Source: JBDHZK01 sp039811865
GTDB lineage: Bacteria > Actinomycetota > Actinomycetes > Propionibacteriales > Propionibacteriaceae
Length of the DNA: 16,509 bases
Assembly (NCBI GenBank): GCA_039811865.1
Contig: JBDHZK010000059.1
Coordinates: forward strand, 1 to 16,509
Direction of reading: 5' to 3'
Shown: positions 1 to 7,528 of the stretch, piece by piece
How positions within the stretch are numbered: the first letter of the stretch is position 1
How the letters are laid out: each line of letters opens with the position of its first letter
Notes under the pieces: generated by a model
Told to the model about the DNA's origin: nothing
What the model saw: only the letters and a program-made list of their open reading frames with translations
Database searches by the model: none
Program-made: the position numbers and the translations under genes

Positions 1-21
1 ACGCGCGTCCGGTGAAGACAA

Positions 22-52
22 ACCGCCCGGGCCCCTGTGGGCTCCGGGCGGT
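22..52 (-). terminator. Intrinsic terminator after the gyrB-gyrA-DUF3566 operon
   Basis: A perfect 9-bp inverted repeat (ACCGCCCGG at 22-30, CCGGGCGGT at 44-52) extends inward by four more pairs (GCCC at 31-34, GGGC at 39-42, one bulged T). It begins 19 bases past the DUF3566 stop codon. Read on the minus strand, the stem is followed by TTGTCTTC, a short and imperfect T-rich tail. Stem strength and position support termination of the leftward gyrase operon; the weak T tract is usual for high-GC actinobacteria. Confidence 0.75.
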
Positions 53-70
53 CTGGTCGAAGGTTCGGGC

Positions 71-700
71 TCAGTCCTCGGCGAGGGTGATCTCCAGGCC
101 GCCGAGCATGGTGGCCGACAAGTTGTACAGAAACGACCCCAGCGTGCCGAGCGCGGTGAAGATCACGATGTCGACAACGGCGATCAGGGCCGCGGTGCCG
201 AGGACCTTGTTGGTGTTGATGTAGTCCTCGATCTGGAACGGGTTCTGATCGGTGGGGCTAGAGACGATCTGCGACACCGCGTCGTTGATCGCCTGGAACA
301 GCCCCGAACTGCCGATTACCGCCCACACGACGTAGGTGGCCACCCAGAACATGATTCCGCCGGCCACGGAGAACAGGAAGGAGGTCTTCATCACCGACCA
401 CGGGTCCACGCGGGACAACCGCAGCCGCGCCTTGCGAGTGCGTCGCGAGGTCAAAGGCTTCGCGGCCACCTTCGTCTCGGCGCCGACGGCGGGTGCCCGC
501 TCCGGGGTCACTTGCGAACCGGTCGCAGCCGCCTTGGCGTCGGGTTTGGCCGCCTCGGGACGATAGAAGTCCGGTGGGACGTCCGCGCTGGTCAGACTGT
601 CCGCCGACGCGGCCGAAGTCGCCGACGTCCGAGACGTCGTGGCCGTGGCAGCCGCCCCCGGCGCACCGGGCGGACGGATCACCGTCTTGTCGTCACTCAC
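71..700 (-). CDS. DUF3566 transmembrane protein, last gene of the gyrase operon
   Basis: This is a membrane protein of about 209 residues of the actinobacterial DUF3566 family, the homologue of the gene that follows gyrA in mycobacteria and streptomycetes. Its molecular function is not established. The first ~85 residues are a disordered Ala/Thr/Pro-rich cytoplasmic tail. A basic stretch (RRTRKARLRL) leads into the family motif SRVDPWSVMKTSFLFSVA. Two hydrophobic segments follow, at roughly 108-131 and 167-195, separated by a polar loop. Two GTG codons lie side by side (703-701 and 700-698). I chose the second because the perfect AGGAGGA at 706-712 is then about 6 nt away instead of 3. Either start overlaps the end of gyrA, so translation is probably coupled. 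Family assignment is secure; the start is less so. Confidence 0.88.
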   Translation of the reverse strand: MSDDKTVIRPPGAPGAAATATTSRTSATSAASADSLTSADVPPDFYRPEAAKPDAKAAATGSQVTPERAPAVGAETKVAAKPLTSRRTRKARLRLSRVDPWSVMKTSFLFSVAGGIMFWVATYVVWAVIGSSGLFQAINDAVSQIVSSPTDQNPFQIEDYINTNKVLGTAALIAVVDIVIFTALGTLGSFLYNLSATMLGGLEITLAED

Positions 701-3314
701 CACTGTCCTCCTGGTCGTCCGCTAGCTCGCCGGCCGGGGAGGTCTCGACCTGACCCGGGGCTTCAACCGTACCCGCGGGTTCGGTCGCATCCGATTCTTG
801 CTCATCCGCCGGGGAATCCGGGTATAGGGCGATCACGGCGACGGCGTCGTCCTCGGCTACGCCGACGAACTTGACGCCCATCGTGTCGCGTCCCTTGCTC
901 GGGACGCCGGCCACGCCGGACCGGATGATCTGCCCGCTGACCTTGATCGCGATCACCTCATCGGACTCCGAAACGACCAGCCCGCCCACGAGGGACCCGC
1001 GGTCGGAGTTGAGCTTCATCGCCTTGATGCCAAGGCCACCGCGGCCTTGCTGACGGTACTCCGAGACGGCCGTACGCTTGGCGAAACCGCCGTCGGTGAC
1101 GGTGAAGACGAACCGGTCGTCCTCGGGCATGTTCTCGCTGATCACGCTCATCGACAGCAGGGCGTCGTCGGAACGGAACTTCATCCCGGTCACTCCGGAC
1201 GTCGCCCGGCCCATCGGACGCAGCTGCTCATCGTCGGCCGCGAACCGGATTGCTTGGCCCTTGCGCGAGATCAGCAGGACGTCGTCGCGCGGCCCGCACA
1301 AGGACGCCCCGATCAGCTCGTCGTCGTCCTCCCGGAACGACACGGCGATCACGCCGGCCTGCCTGGGCGAGTCGTACGATCGCAGCGCCGTCTTCTTCAC
1401 CAGGCCTCGTTTGGTGGCCAGCAGCAGGTACGGCTGGTCGTCGTAGCTGCGCAACGTGAGCACCTGGGCGATGCGCTCGTCCGGCAGGAACGACAGCAAA
1501 CCGGCGACGTGGCCGCCGCGGGCGTCCCGGCCGGCCTCCGGCAACTGCCAGACCTTCGCCCGGTAGACCCGGCCCATGTTGGTGAAGAACAGGATCCAGT
1601 GGTGGTTGGTCGTGGCGAAGAGGTGCTCGACCTCGTCGTCCGCGCGCAGGGACGCCCCGCGGACGCCCTTGCCGCCCCGGCGCTGTACCCGGTACAAATC
1701 GCTGCGGGTGCGCTTGGCGTAGCCGCCGTGGGTGATCGTGACCACGACGTCGTGATCGGGGATGAAGTCCTCATCTGAGAGGTCGCCATCGGCCGCGATG
1801 ATCTTGGTGCGCCGCTCGTCGCCGTACTTGTCGACGATCTCACCCAGCTCGGTGGAGATGATGTGGCGCTGCCGCTCAGGGCTTTCGAGGATGTCCTTCA
1901 GATCGGCGATCCGGCGCTCGATCTCGGCGAGGTTGTCGATGATCTTCTGCCGCTCCAACGCGGCCAGGCGGCGCAACTGGGTGTCGAGGATGTAGGTCGC
2001 CTGCAGGTCGTCGATGTCGAGCAACTGCTTCAGGCCCTCGCGGGCGTCGTCGACGTCCGGGCTGCGCCGGATCAAGGCGATCACCTCGTCCAGCATGTCC
2101 AGCGCCTTGACCAGGCCGCGGATCAGGTGCGCCTCGCGCTCGGCCTTGGCCAGGCGGAACGCGGTGCGGCGCTGAATCACCTGGATCTGGTGCTTGACCC
2201 AGTTCGAGATGAACTGGTCCAGGCGCAGGGTGCGCGGGACGTCGTCCACCAGCGCGAGCATGTTGCAGCCGAAGGTGTCCTGCAACTGCGTGTGCTTGTA
2301 CAGGTTGTTCATCACCACGCGCGGCTGGGCGTCGCGCTTGAGGACGATCACCAGCCGCTGCCCGGTCCGCGCCGAGGTGTCGTCTCGAATGTCGGCGATG
2401 CCGGTTAGCTTGCCGGCATTGACCAGCTCGGCGATCTTGACCGCCAGGTTGTCCGGGTTGCACATGTGCGGCAGTTCGGTGACCACCAGCAACGTCCGCC
2501 CGGACTTGTCCTCTTCGATGTTGATCACCGCCCGCATGATCACCGAGCCGCGGCCGGTGCGGTAGGCGTCCTCGATTCCCTTGCGGCCGACGATCAGCGC
2601 GCCGTTAGGGAAGTCGGGGCCCTTGACCCGCTCCATCGCCGCTTCGAGGAGCTCCTCGCGGGTCGCCTCCGGGTTGGCCAGCGCCCACTGGACGGCCTCG
2701 GCCACCTCGCGCAGGTTGTGCGTGGGGATGTTCGTGGCCATGCCGACCGCGATGCCGGTCGAGCCGTTGACCAGCAGGTTGGGGAACCGGGCCGGCAAGA
2801 CGACCGGCTCGGTCTCACGGTTGTCGTAGTTGGGCTTGAAGTCGACCGTGTTCTCGTCGATGTCGCGGACCATTTCCATGGCCAGCGGTGCCATCTTGCA
2901 CTCGGTGTACCGCATGGCCGCCGCCCGGTCGTTGCCGGCCGAACCGAAGTTGCCCTGGCCCGAGACGAGCGGGTGGCGCATCACCCACGGCTGCGCGAGC
3001 CGGACGAGGGTGTCGTAGATCGCCGAGTCGCCGTGCGGATGGTAGAGGCCCATCACCTCGCCGACCACACGCGAACACTTGTTCCAGCCGCGGTCGGGAC
3101 GGTACCCGCCGTCGTACATCGCATACAGGACGCGGCGGTGCACGGGTTTGAGCCCATCGCGGACGTCCGGCAGGGCGCGTCCGACGATGACGCTCATCGC
3201 GTAATCGAGGTAGGAGCGCTGGATCTCGACCTGCAGGTCGATCTCCTCGGTGCGGCCGACTCCGGGGGTCAGCTCGGTGCCCTCGGCACCGGAGTCGTCG
3301 GGCGTGTCAGCCAT
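693..3314 (-). CDS. gyrA: DNA gyrase subunit A
   Basis: This is the 873-residue A subunit of DNA gyrase, which cleaves and religates DNA so that the A2B2 enzyme can introduce negative supercoils. The N-terminal winged-helix/tower part carries the catalytic tyrosine Y136 in AAMRYTECKM. The quinolone-determining region reads YHPHGDSAIYDTLVRLAQ, with S97 and D101 at the positions of E. coli S83 and D87, so it looks quinolone-sensitive. The C-terminal beta-pinwheel has the GyrA box QRRGGKG at 544-550, needed for DNA wrapping. The last ~40 residues are an acidic tail. The ATG start has GGAGA at 3321-3325, 6 nt upstream. It lies 71 nt after gyrB and overlaps the DUF3566 start, consistent with one operon. 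That gap contains GCGCCAAC twice on the minus strand, of unknown meaning. Confidence 0.98.
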   Translation of the reverse strand: MADTPDDSGAEGTELTPGVGRTEEIDLQVEIQRSYLDYAMSVIVGRALPDVRDGLKPVHRRVLYAMYDGGYRPDRGWNKCSRVVGEVMGLYHPHGDSAIYDTLVRLAQPWVMRHPLVSGQGNFGSAGNDRAAAMRYTECKMAPLAMEMVRDIDENTVDFKPNYDNRETEPVVLPARFPNLLVNGSTGIAVGMATNIPTHNLREVAEAVQWALANPEATREELLEAAMERVKGPDFPNGALIVGRKGIEDAYRTGRGSVIMRAVINIEEDKSGRTLLVVTELPHMCNPDNLAVKIAELVNAGKLTGIADIRDDTSARTGQRLVIVLKRDAQPRVVMNNLYKHTQLQDTFGCNMLALVDDVPRTLRLDQFISNWVKHQIQVIQRRTAFRLAKAEREAHLIRGLVKALDMLDEVIALIRRSPDVDDAREGLKQLLDIDDLQATYILDTQLRRLAALERQKIIDNLAEIERRIADLKDILESPERQRHIISTELGEIVDKYGDERRTKIIAADGDLSDEDFIPDHDVVVTITHGGYAKRTRSDLYRVQRRGGKGVRGASLRADDEVEHLFATTNHHWILFFTNMGRVYRAKVWQLPEAGRDARGGHVAGLLSFLPDERIAQVLTLRSYDDQPYLLLATKRGLVKKTALRSYDSPRQAGVIAVSFREDDDELIGASLCGPRDDVLLISRKGQAIRFAADDEQLRPMGRATSGVTGMKFRSDDALLSMSVISENMPEDDRFVFTVTDGGFAKRTAVSEYRQQGRGGLGIKAMKLNSDRGSLVGGLVVSESDEVIAIKVSGQIIRSGVAGVPSKGRDTMGVKFVGVAEDDAVAVIALYPDSPADEQESDATEPAGTVEAPGQVETSPAGELADDQEDSGE
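706..712 (-). promoter_or_regulatory. Ribosome binding site AGGAGGA for the DUF3566 gene, inside gyrA
   Basis: Minus-strand AGGAGGA lies within the last codons of gyrA, 6 nt before the second of two tandem GTG codons (3 nt before the first). It supports 700 as the start and translation coupled to gyrA. Confidence 0.7.
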
Positions 3315-3385
3315 TCACTGTCTCCATCACTGCGCGGCTCTGTTCGGTGTTGGCGCCCAGGACGAGACTCGGCGTGGGTTGGCGC

Positions 3386-5407
3386 TCAGATGTCAAGGAA
3401 CCGCACATCCTTCGCGTTGCGTTGGATGAACGTGCGGCGCTGCTCGACGTCCTCGCCCATCAGGATCGAGAACATTTGGTCGGCCGCCGCGGCATCCTCG
3501 AGGGTGACCTGCAGCAGGATGCGGCTGTCGGGGTCCATCGTCGTGTCCCACAGATCGTCGGCGTTCATCTCCCCGAGGCCCTTGTAACGCTGGATCGGGT
3601 TGACGCTCGGCAGCTTCTTCCCCGCGGCCAGGCCCGCGTCGCGCAGGCCGTCCCGCTCAGCGTCGTTGTAGGCCAGCTCATGCGGCGCGTTGCTCCACCG
3701 CAGCCGAAACAGGGGCGGCTGGGCCAGGTAGACGTGCCCGGCGTCGATCAGCGGCTTCATGAACCGGAACAACAAGGTGAGCAGTAGCGTCCGGATGTGC
3801 GCACCGTCGACGTCCGCGTCGGCCATCAGGACGATCTTGTGATACCGCAGCTTGGAGACATCGAAGTCCTCTTGGACGCCGGTGCCCAGCGCGGCGAAGA
3901 TCGCCTCGACCTCCTTGTTCTGCAGGATCCGGTCCAGCCGGGCCTTCTCGACGTTCAGGATCTTGCCGCGGATCGGCAAGATCGCCTGGATGCGCGGATC
4001 GCGTCCCCCGCGGGCCGAACCACCGGCCGAATCGCCCTCGACGATGAAGACCTCGCACTCCTCGGGGTTGGTCGACTGGCAGTCCGACAGCGTGCCGGGC
4101 AGGCCGCCGCCCCCCAACAGGCCCTTGCGGTTGCGGGCCAGGTCACGCGCCTTCCGGGCCGCCATGCGCGCGGTCGCGGCGGCCTGGGCCTTGCGAATGA
4201 TGTCCCTGCCCTCGGCCGGGAACTTCTCGAACCAGTCGCCGAGTTGATCGTTGACCACTCGTTGGACGAACGAACGTGCCTCGGTATTGCCGAGCTTGGT
4301 CTTGGTCTGGCCCTCGAACTGCGGCTCGGCCAGCTTGATCGAGATGATCGCGGTCAGGCCCTCGCGGATGTCGTCGCCGGAGACCCGATCCTCGCGCTTC
4401 TTGATCAGTCCCCAGGACTCGCCCCACTTGTTGACCGTGTTCGTCAGCGCGGAGCGGAAGCCCTCTTCGTGCGTACCGCCCTCGTGGGTGTTGATCGTGT
4501 TGGCGAAGGTGTGCACCGACTCGGTGAAGGACACGTTCCACTGCATCGCCAACTCGAGGCTGAGCCGGCTCTCATCGGAAAACGCCTCGACCGCGATCAC
4601 GCTCGGGTGGATCGTCTCCTTGGTGCCTGTCAGGTACTTCACGTAGTCGATCAGCCCGGAGTCGTAGCGGAACGAGTCGGCGCGCAGTTGCGCGGATTCC
4701 TCGTCGTCCTCGGTCTCGACCGGACGCTGGTCGACCAGGTTGATCGTCAGGCCCTTGTTCAGAAACGCCATCTCGCGAAAGCGGGTCGCCAGCGTTTCGT
4801 AGGAGTAGTTCGTGGTCTCGAAGATCTTCGGGCTGGCATAGAAGGTGACCGTCGTGCCGGTCTCGTCGGTCGCCTCGTGCTGCTCCAGGGGCCCGTCCGG
4901 ATCGCCGAGGGAGAACGACTGGCTCCAGCGATAGCCGTCCCGTTTGACCTCGACGATCAACTTTGCCGACAGCGCGTTGACCACCGAGACGCCCACGCCG
5001 TGCAGGCCACCGGAAACTTTGTAGCCGCCGTCGCCGAACTTGCCGCCGGCGTGCAGGACGGTCAGCGCGAGCGTGACCGCGGGGATCTTCTCCTTGGGGT
5101 GCTCCTTGACCGGGATGCCGCGGCCGTTGTCGATCACCCGGATGCCGCCCTCAGGCAGGATCTCGACGTCGATCCGGTCGCAGTAGCCCGCGAGCGCCTC
5201 GTCGACGGAGTTGTCGACGACCTCGTACACGAGGTGGTGCAGGCCGCGCTCGCCGGTGGAGCCGATGTACATTCCGGGGCGCTTGCGGACGGCCTCGAGG
5301 CCCTCCAGGACGGTGATCGCGCCGGCGTCGTAGCTGCCCTCGGCGACCGCGTGGGACGCGGTCCCTTGAGTTACGCCGTTCTCGCCCTCGCCGACCTCCG
5401 CGGTCAC
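3386..5407 (-). CDS. gyrB: DNA gyrase subunit B
   Basis: This is the ATPase subunit of DNA gyrase, about 673 residues, the usual actinobacterial length. Numbering here is from the upstream GTG at 5416. The GHKL ATPase has EVVDNS (E65 and N69, the catalytic base and Mg-binding Asn), DNGRG at 96-100, GLHGVG at 137-142 and QTKTKLGN at 360-367. The TOPRIM metal site is EGDSAGG (460-466) plus DADVDG (533-538), followed by QRYKGLGEMN at 609-618. The start is uncertain. The frame has no ATG and is closed by TGA at 5453-5455, leaving GTG 5416 or GTG 5407. I chose 5407 because AGGTG lies 6 nt upstream and because it overlaps, as GTGA, the stop of a leader ORF with a good ribosome site. It is the first gene of the gyrB-gyrA-DUF3566 operon. 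Confidence 0.97.
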   Translation of the reverse strand: MTAEVGEGENGVTQGTASHAVAEGSYDAGAITVLEGLEAVRKRPGMYIGSTGERGLHHLVYEVVDNSVDEALAGYCDRIDVEILPEGGIRVIDNGRGIPVKEHPKEKIPAVTLALTVLHAGGKFGDGGYKVSGGLHGVGVSVVNALSAKLIVEVKRDGYRWSQSFSLGDPDGPLEQHEATDETGTTVTFYASPKIFETTNYSYETLATRFREMAFLNKGLTINLVDQRPVETEDDEESAQLRADSFRYDSGLIDYVKYLTGTKETIHPSVIAVEAFSDESRLSLELAMQWNVSFTESVHTFANTINTHEGGTHEEGFRSALTNTVNKWGESWGLIKKREDRVSGDDIREGLTAIISIKLAEPQFEGQTKTKLGNTEARSFVQRVVNDQLGDWFEKFPAEGRDIIRKAQAAATARMAARKARDLARNRKGLLGGGGLPGTLSDCQSTNPEECEVFIVEGDSAGGSARGGRDPRIQAILPIRGKILNVEKARLDRILQNKEVEAIFAALGTGVQEDFDVSKLRYHKIVLMADADVDGAHIRTLLLTLLFRFMKPLIDAGHVYLAQPPLFRLRWSNAPHELAYNDAERDGLRDAGLAAGKKLPSVNPIQRYKGLGEMNADDLWDTTMDPDSRILLQVTLEDAAAADQMFSILMGEDVEQRRTFIQRNAKDVRFLDI

Positions 5408-5442
5408 CGGCCGCACCTGGTGGTCCGGGTGCTGCGGTTCAT
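5404..5442 (-). CDS. Possible 12-codon leader ORF coupled to gyrB
   Basis: ATG at 5442-5440 opens a 12-residue frame (MNRSTRTTRCGR) ending in TGA at 5406-5404. It has the best Shine-Dalgarno in this promoter region, AAGGAG 5 nt upstream, whereas gyrB itself has only a weak one. Its stop overlaps the gyrB GTG at 5407 as GTGA, the overlap used elsewhere in this window for coupled genes. It may be a coupling or attenuation leader. Alternatively, the true gyrB start is this ATG and a 1-nt sequence error separates the frames. The peptide has no recognisable function. Confidence 0.4.
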   Translation of the reverse strand: MNRSTRTTRCGR

Positions 5443-5447
5443 GGCGG

Positions 5448-5453
5448 CTCCTT
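5448..5453 (-). promoter_or_regulatory. Shine-Dalgarno AAGGAG before the gyrB leader ORF
   Basis: Minus-strand AAGGAG is placed 5 nt before the ATG at 5442. It points the ribosome at the 12-codon frame rather than directly at either GTG of gyrB. Confidence 0.6.
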
Positions 5454-5543
5454 CACGTCGAACAGGCCCGGCGGACGTCCCGACGGGGTCTGGGTCAAGC
5501 TTGAGGCCGAGCTCCGACAGCGGGATGCCCGGCCAACGGGCCA

Positions 5544-5549
5544 AGTCTA
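5544..5549 (-). promoter_or_regulatory. Candidate -10 box for the gyrase operon
   Basis: Minus-strand TAGACT fits TANNNT, with no convincing -35 at 17-18 nt. It would give a leader of about 95 nt before the ATG at 5442. It is the only TANNNT I found in this intergenic region pointing at gyrB. Confidence 0.3.
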
Positions 5550-5747
5550 CTTCAACCGCGACCTCAGCCCAGAAGGCGGACCCGCGACACGACTCGCATG
5601 GCCCTGCGCGGCGATCTAAGGCCGATTCGAGGGCTTAAAGGGGTCGTCCGGACTCCCCCTTACGGCCTGTGGGGGTCCAGTTCGTCCACGGCCGGTCCTC
5701 AGGTGGCCGAAAAGTCCGGCCGCCCGCCCCCTTGGCGGTGGTGTCGA

Positions 5748-5753
5748 TACGCT
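5748..5753 (+). promoter_or_regulatory. -10 box of a probable leaderless promoter
   Basis: TACGCT (TANNNT) ends 6 nt before the GTG at 5760, so transcription would begin at or next to the start codon. There is no clear -35 hexamer. The same box-N6-start geometry occurs at two other genes in the window. Confidence 0.5.
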
Positions 5754-5759
5754 GCGGGA

Positions 5760-6407
5760 GTGGGTACGCGCACGCCGGTCGTCTGGTTCGACGACGAGCC
5801 GCTCGAGGCACGCTGGGCGCCGCCCAGCCGGTCGCGCAAGCCGCGCTGGTGGGTCACTGCGCTGATCATCACGGTGGCATTGGCGCTCGCCACCGGCGTT
5901 GTCGCCGCCTTCGGGGGCCTCGACCGGTGGCGCGGCCGCTTCCCGGTGCTGGCTACGCCGAGCACGATCACGACCGGACCGCTGGAGGTGACCTTCACGC
6001 GGGCGATCGCGCGGAAGCCGGCTTACTCCGACAAGTGGGAAGTCAGCGCGTTCGGGACCTGCCGCAACGTCTCGGCCAATCAAGAAAACCTGATCACGAT
6101 CGTCAACGCGGCCTTCATCGCCAGGCTCGCCGGCGACAGCGAGAGCCACGCGCCGCGGCTGATGACCTACGCCTCCTACGACTCCCGCCTGAGTTCAACG
6201 AACCTGAATCCGGGCCTGGCGCCGCAACCGTGCCTTCTCGACTTCGCGTTCCGGGGCGACGTCCCGATTACCAACTACCTCGAACTGGGCATCTTTATGG
6301 TCGAGTGGACCGATCCGTCGCTGACCCAATCAGGGGAAAAGCAGTGGTATCCGACCGATGAGGCGTACCGCTTCTACCTTCCGCTGGTGATCCTGCCCAG
6401 CGACTGA
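5760..6407 (+). CDS. Single-pass membrane-anchored protein with extracytoplasmic domain, unknown function
   Basis: This is a 215-residue protein that I cannot name. A ~28-residue N-terminal cytoplasmic stretch ending in basic residues (RSRKPR) precedes one transmembrane helix at about 30-52. A ~160-residue outside domain follows, rich in beta-like hydrophobic alternation, with two cysteines (C101 and C158) that could form a disulfide. The segment NLNPGLAPQPCLLDFAF and the ending YRFYLPLVILPSD suggest a small beta-sandwich. The frame runs back to 5598, but GTG 5760 is the likely start: the first 54 codons look non-coding and TACGCT lies 6 nt before the GTG. The gene opposes its neighbours and converges with the three-gene cluster that ends 39 nt away. 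That cluster encodes two proteins of the same architecture, so a shared role is plausible but inferred. Confidence 0.72.
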   Translation: MGTRTPVVWFDDEPLEARWAPPSRSRKPRWWVTALIITVALALATGVVAAFGGLDRWRGRFPVLATPSTITTGPLEVTFTRAIARKPAYSDKWEVSAFGTCRNVSANQENLITIVNAAFIARLAGDSESHAPRLMTYASYDSRLSSTNLNPGLAPQPCLLDFAFRGDVPITNYLELGIFMVEWTDPSLTQSGEKQWYPTDEAYRFYLPLVILPSD

Positions 6408-6410
6408 CCT

Positions 6411-6432
6411 GCAGCCCTAAGCCAAAGGGTGC
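6411..6432. terminator. Possible bidirectional hairpin between convergent genes
   Basis: GCAGCCCT and AGGGTGC form a 7-bp stem with one bulged G and a 7-nt loop, in the 39-nt gap between two convergent stop codons. There is no T tract on either side, so termination is inferred mainly from position. Confidence 0.3.
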
Positions 6433-6446
6433 CGATCAGAGACTGC

Positions 6447-6968
6447 TCAGGAACGCGGCGGAGTCAGCAACTGCAGGAGAAACCCGCCCCTCGGCAGGGC
6501 ATCCGCGACCCCGGCGATCTGCCCGGTCACGCCGGCCGGGACCACGAAGATCGCCTGATAGCCGACCGTGCTCCCCGCGGGCGCATCGGAGCAGTCGACG
6601 CTCGGCTTGGTGGTGCGGTAGTCCGTGGTCGGACGCCACCGGCGTCCGTCGGTGGCGATGAGTTGCACAACGCAGGGCTCATCCCCGGCGCCGCGCCGCA
6701 CCTCGAGTTCGGCGACCATGAAGACCGCGCCGGGGGTCGGGCGGTATGGGTCGCCGCCCTCGTGCTCCAACTCATTGGCGGCCACCAGGCTGACCAGACG
6801 GACGCGATCGGTGCCGAAGTCGGCCCCCGCACCCGGGGGAAGCTGAACCGGACGTGGATGCGCCCCGCTCAGCACGTATCCGCCCCAGGCCATCAGTCCG
6901 AGCAGACAGATCCACACTACGATGCCGGCGCGCAGCCAGTCGGAAAGCGTCTGCCGGGTGGCCGTCAT
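6447..6968 (-). CDS. Single-pass membrane-anchored protein with DUF4352-like outer domain
   Basis: This is a 173-residue protein of unknown function. One transmembrane helix lies at about 14-35, after a short cytoplasmic N-terminus. The outer domain contains GAVFMVAELEVRR, then LIATDGRRW and YQAIFVVPAG. This order (an own-value strand, a DGR turn, then a VP-containing strand) resembles DUF4352-type beta-sandwiches, judged by eye only. Two cysteines (C99 and C126) could pair. The ATG overlaps the stop of the 187-residue gene as ATGA, and GGAGG at 6976-6980 lies 7 nt upstream, so it is the third gene of a tight operon. It converges with the plus-strand gene of similar architecture. Confidence 0.8.
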   Translation of the reverse strand: MTATRQTLSDWLRAGIVVWICLLGLMAWGGYVLSGAHPRPVQLPPGAGADFGTDRVRLVSLVAANELEHEGGDPYRPTPGAVFMVAELEVRRGAGDEPCVVQLIATDGRRWRPTTDYRTTKPSVDCSDAPAGSTVGYQAIFVVPAGVTGQIAGVADALPRGGFLLQLLTPPRS

Positions 6969-7528
6969 GGCAACGCCTCCGGGACGCTGACGGGCAGGGC
7001 GACGTAGCGATCCCGCGCCTGGGCCGCCATCCGGGTCGCGGTGGGCTGATCGATCCCCAGGTCGACGTCGAGCTGGTTCTCATAGGCGTGGAACACGCCG
7101 CTGGGGTCCAACCGCACGTGGAACCCGGCCAGCGCATCGGCGGGTAGCTCGTAGATCACGTCGCGGGTCTGCTTGAACCCGGCCTGTGGCAAGAGCAGGT
7201 TCCCGATGGCCCTGAAGTCCCGATCGCCGGACGACCCGGTGGCCTTCCAGCTACTCGAATCACCATCCCGGATGAACACGGTCACGTTCACGATCAGATA
7301 CACATCGCGCGTGCGGCGGGCGTACTGGCCGTCGGCGGAATAGTAGCTAGCGACCTGGTAGCCGTTGACGACCAGGTGTTCGTCCGAACTCATCGCCAGC
7401 GTCTGCCCAACCCGACCCGTGACGGGCCGAAGATCGTCGCGCTCAGGCGCGACCAGGTAGGCCAGCGCCGCGATTACGCAGCAGATCACGGCCACCAACA
7501 CCGAGCCCGTGCTCGGACGCCGGTTCAT
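6965..7528 (-). CDS. Single-pass membrane-anchored protein with DUF4352-like outer domain
   Basis: This is a 187-residue protein of unknown function. A transmembrane helix at about 9-27 (SVLVAVICCVIAALAYLVA) is followed by an outside domain with no cysteines. GRVGQTLAMSSDEHLVVNGY, DVYLIVNVTVFIRDG and LLLPQAGFKQTRDVIYELPA follow the strand pattern of DUF4352-like domains (inference). The frame is open far upstream to 8836, but that part is the antisense-free shadow of the neighbouring membrane gene. The real start is the ATG at 7528, which overlaps the upstream stop as ATGA. It is the middle gene of the three-gene operon, so coupled translation with equal stoichiometry is likely. Confidence 0.8.
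   Translation of the reverse strand: MNRRPSTGSVLVAVICCVIAALAYLVAPERDDLRPVTGRVGQTLAMSSDEHLVVNGYQVASYYSADGQYARRTRDVYLIVNVTVFIRDGDSSSWKATGSSGDRDFRAIGNLLLPQAGFKQTRDVIYELPADALAGFHVRLDPSGVFHAYENQLDVDLGIDQPTATRMAAQARDRYVALPVSVPEALP

Larger units (their letters stand above)
5443..5759. promoter_or_regulatory. Divergent intergenic region between gyrB and the plus-strand membrane-anchored gene
   Basis: This 317-base stretch has no convincing gene. It holds the gyrB leader ribosome site (5448-5453), a possible gyrB -10 (TAGACT, minus strand, 5544-5549) and the -10 of the plus-strand gene (5748-5753). A modest hairpin (about 5650-5680, arms GGACTCCCCC and GGGGGTCC with a 2-nt bulge) lacks a T tract. The plus-strand frame is open back to 5598, but that segment shows no sign of being translated. 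Confidence 0.6.

Noticed and set aside
1..70. tRNA-Ile/tRNA-Ala genes, which often follow this operon in actinobacteria
   Set aside because: No cloverleaf sequence is present; only the terminator hairpin lies before the window edge.
3797..5638. A 613-codon plus-strand open frame opposite gyrB
   Set aside because: It is antisense to a certain gyrase gene; long open frames opposite GC-rich coding DNA are expected, and its composition (Asp/Leu/Val/Arg-rich) is that of a shadow.
5598..5759. A 54-codon N-terminal extension of the plus-strand membrane-anchored protein
   Set aside because: It lacks a ribosome site and contains Trp/Cys/Pro-rich non-coding-like residues, and the GTG at 5760 has a correctly spaced -10 box.
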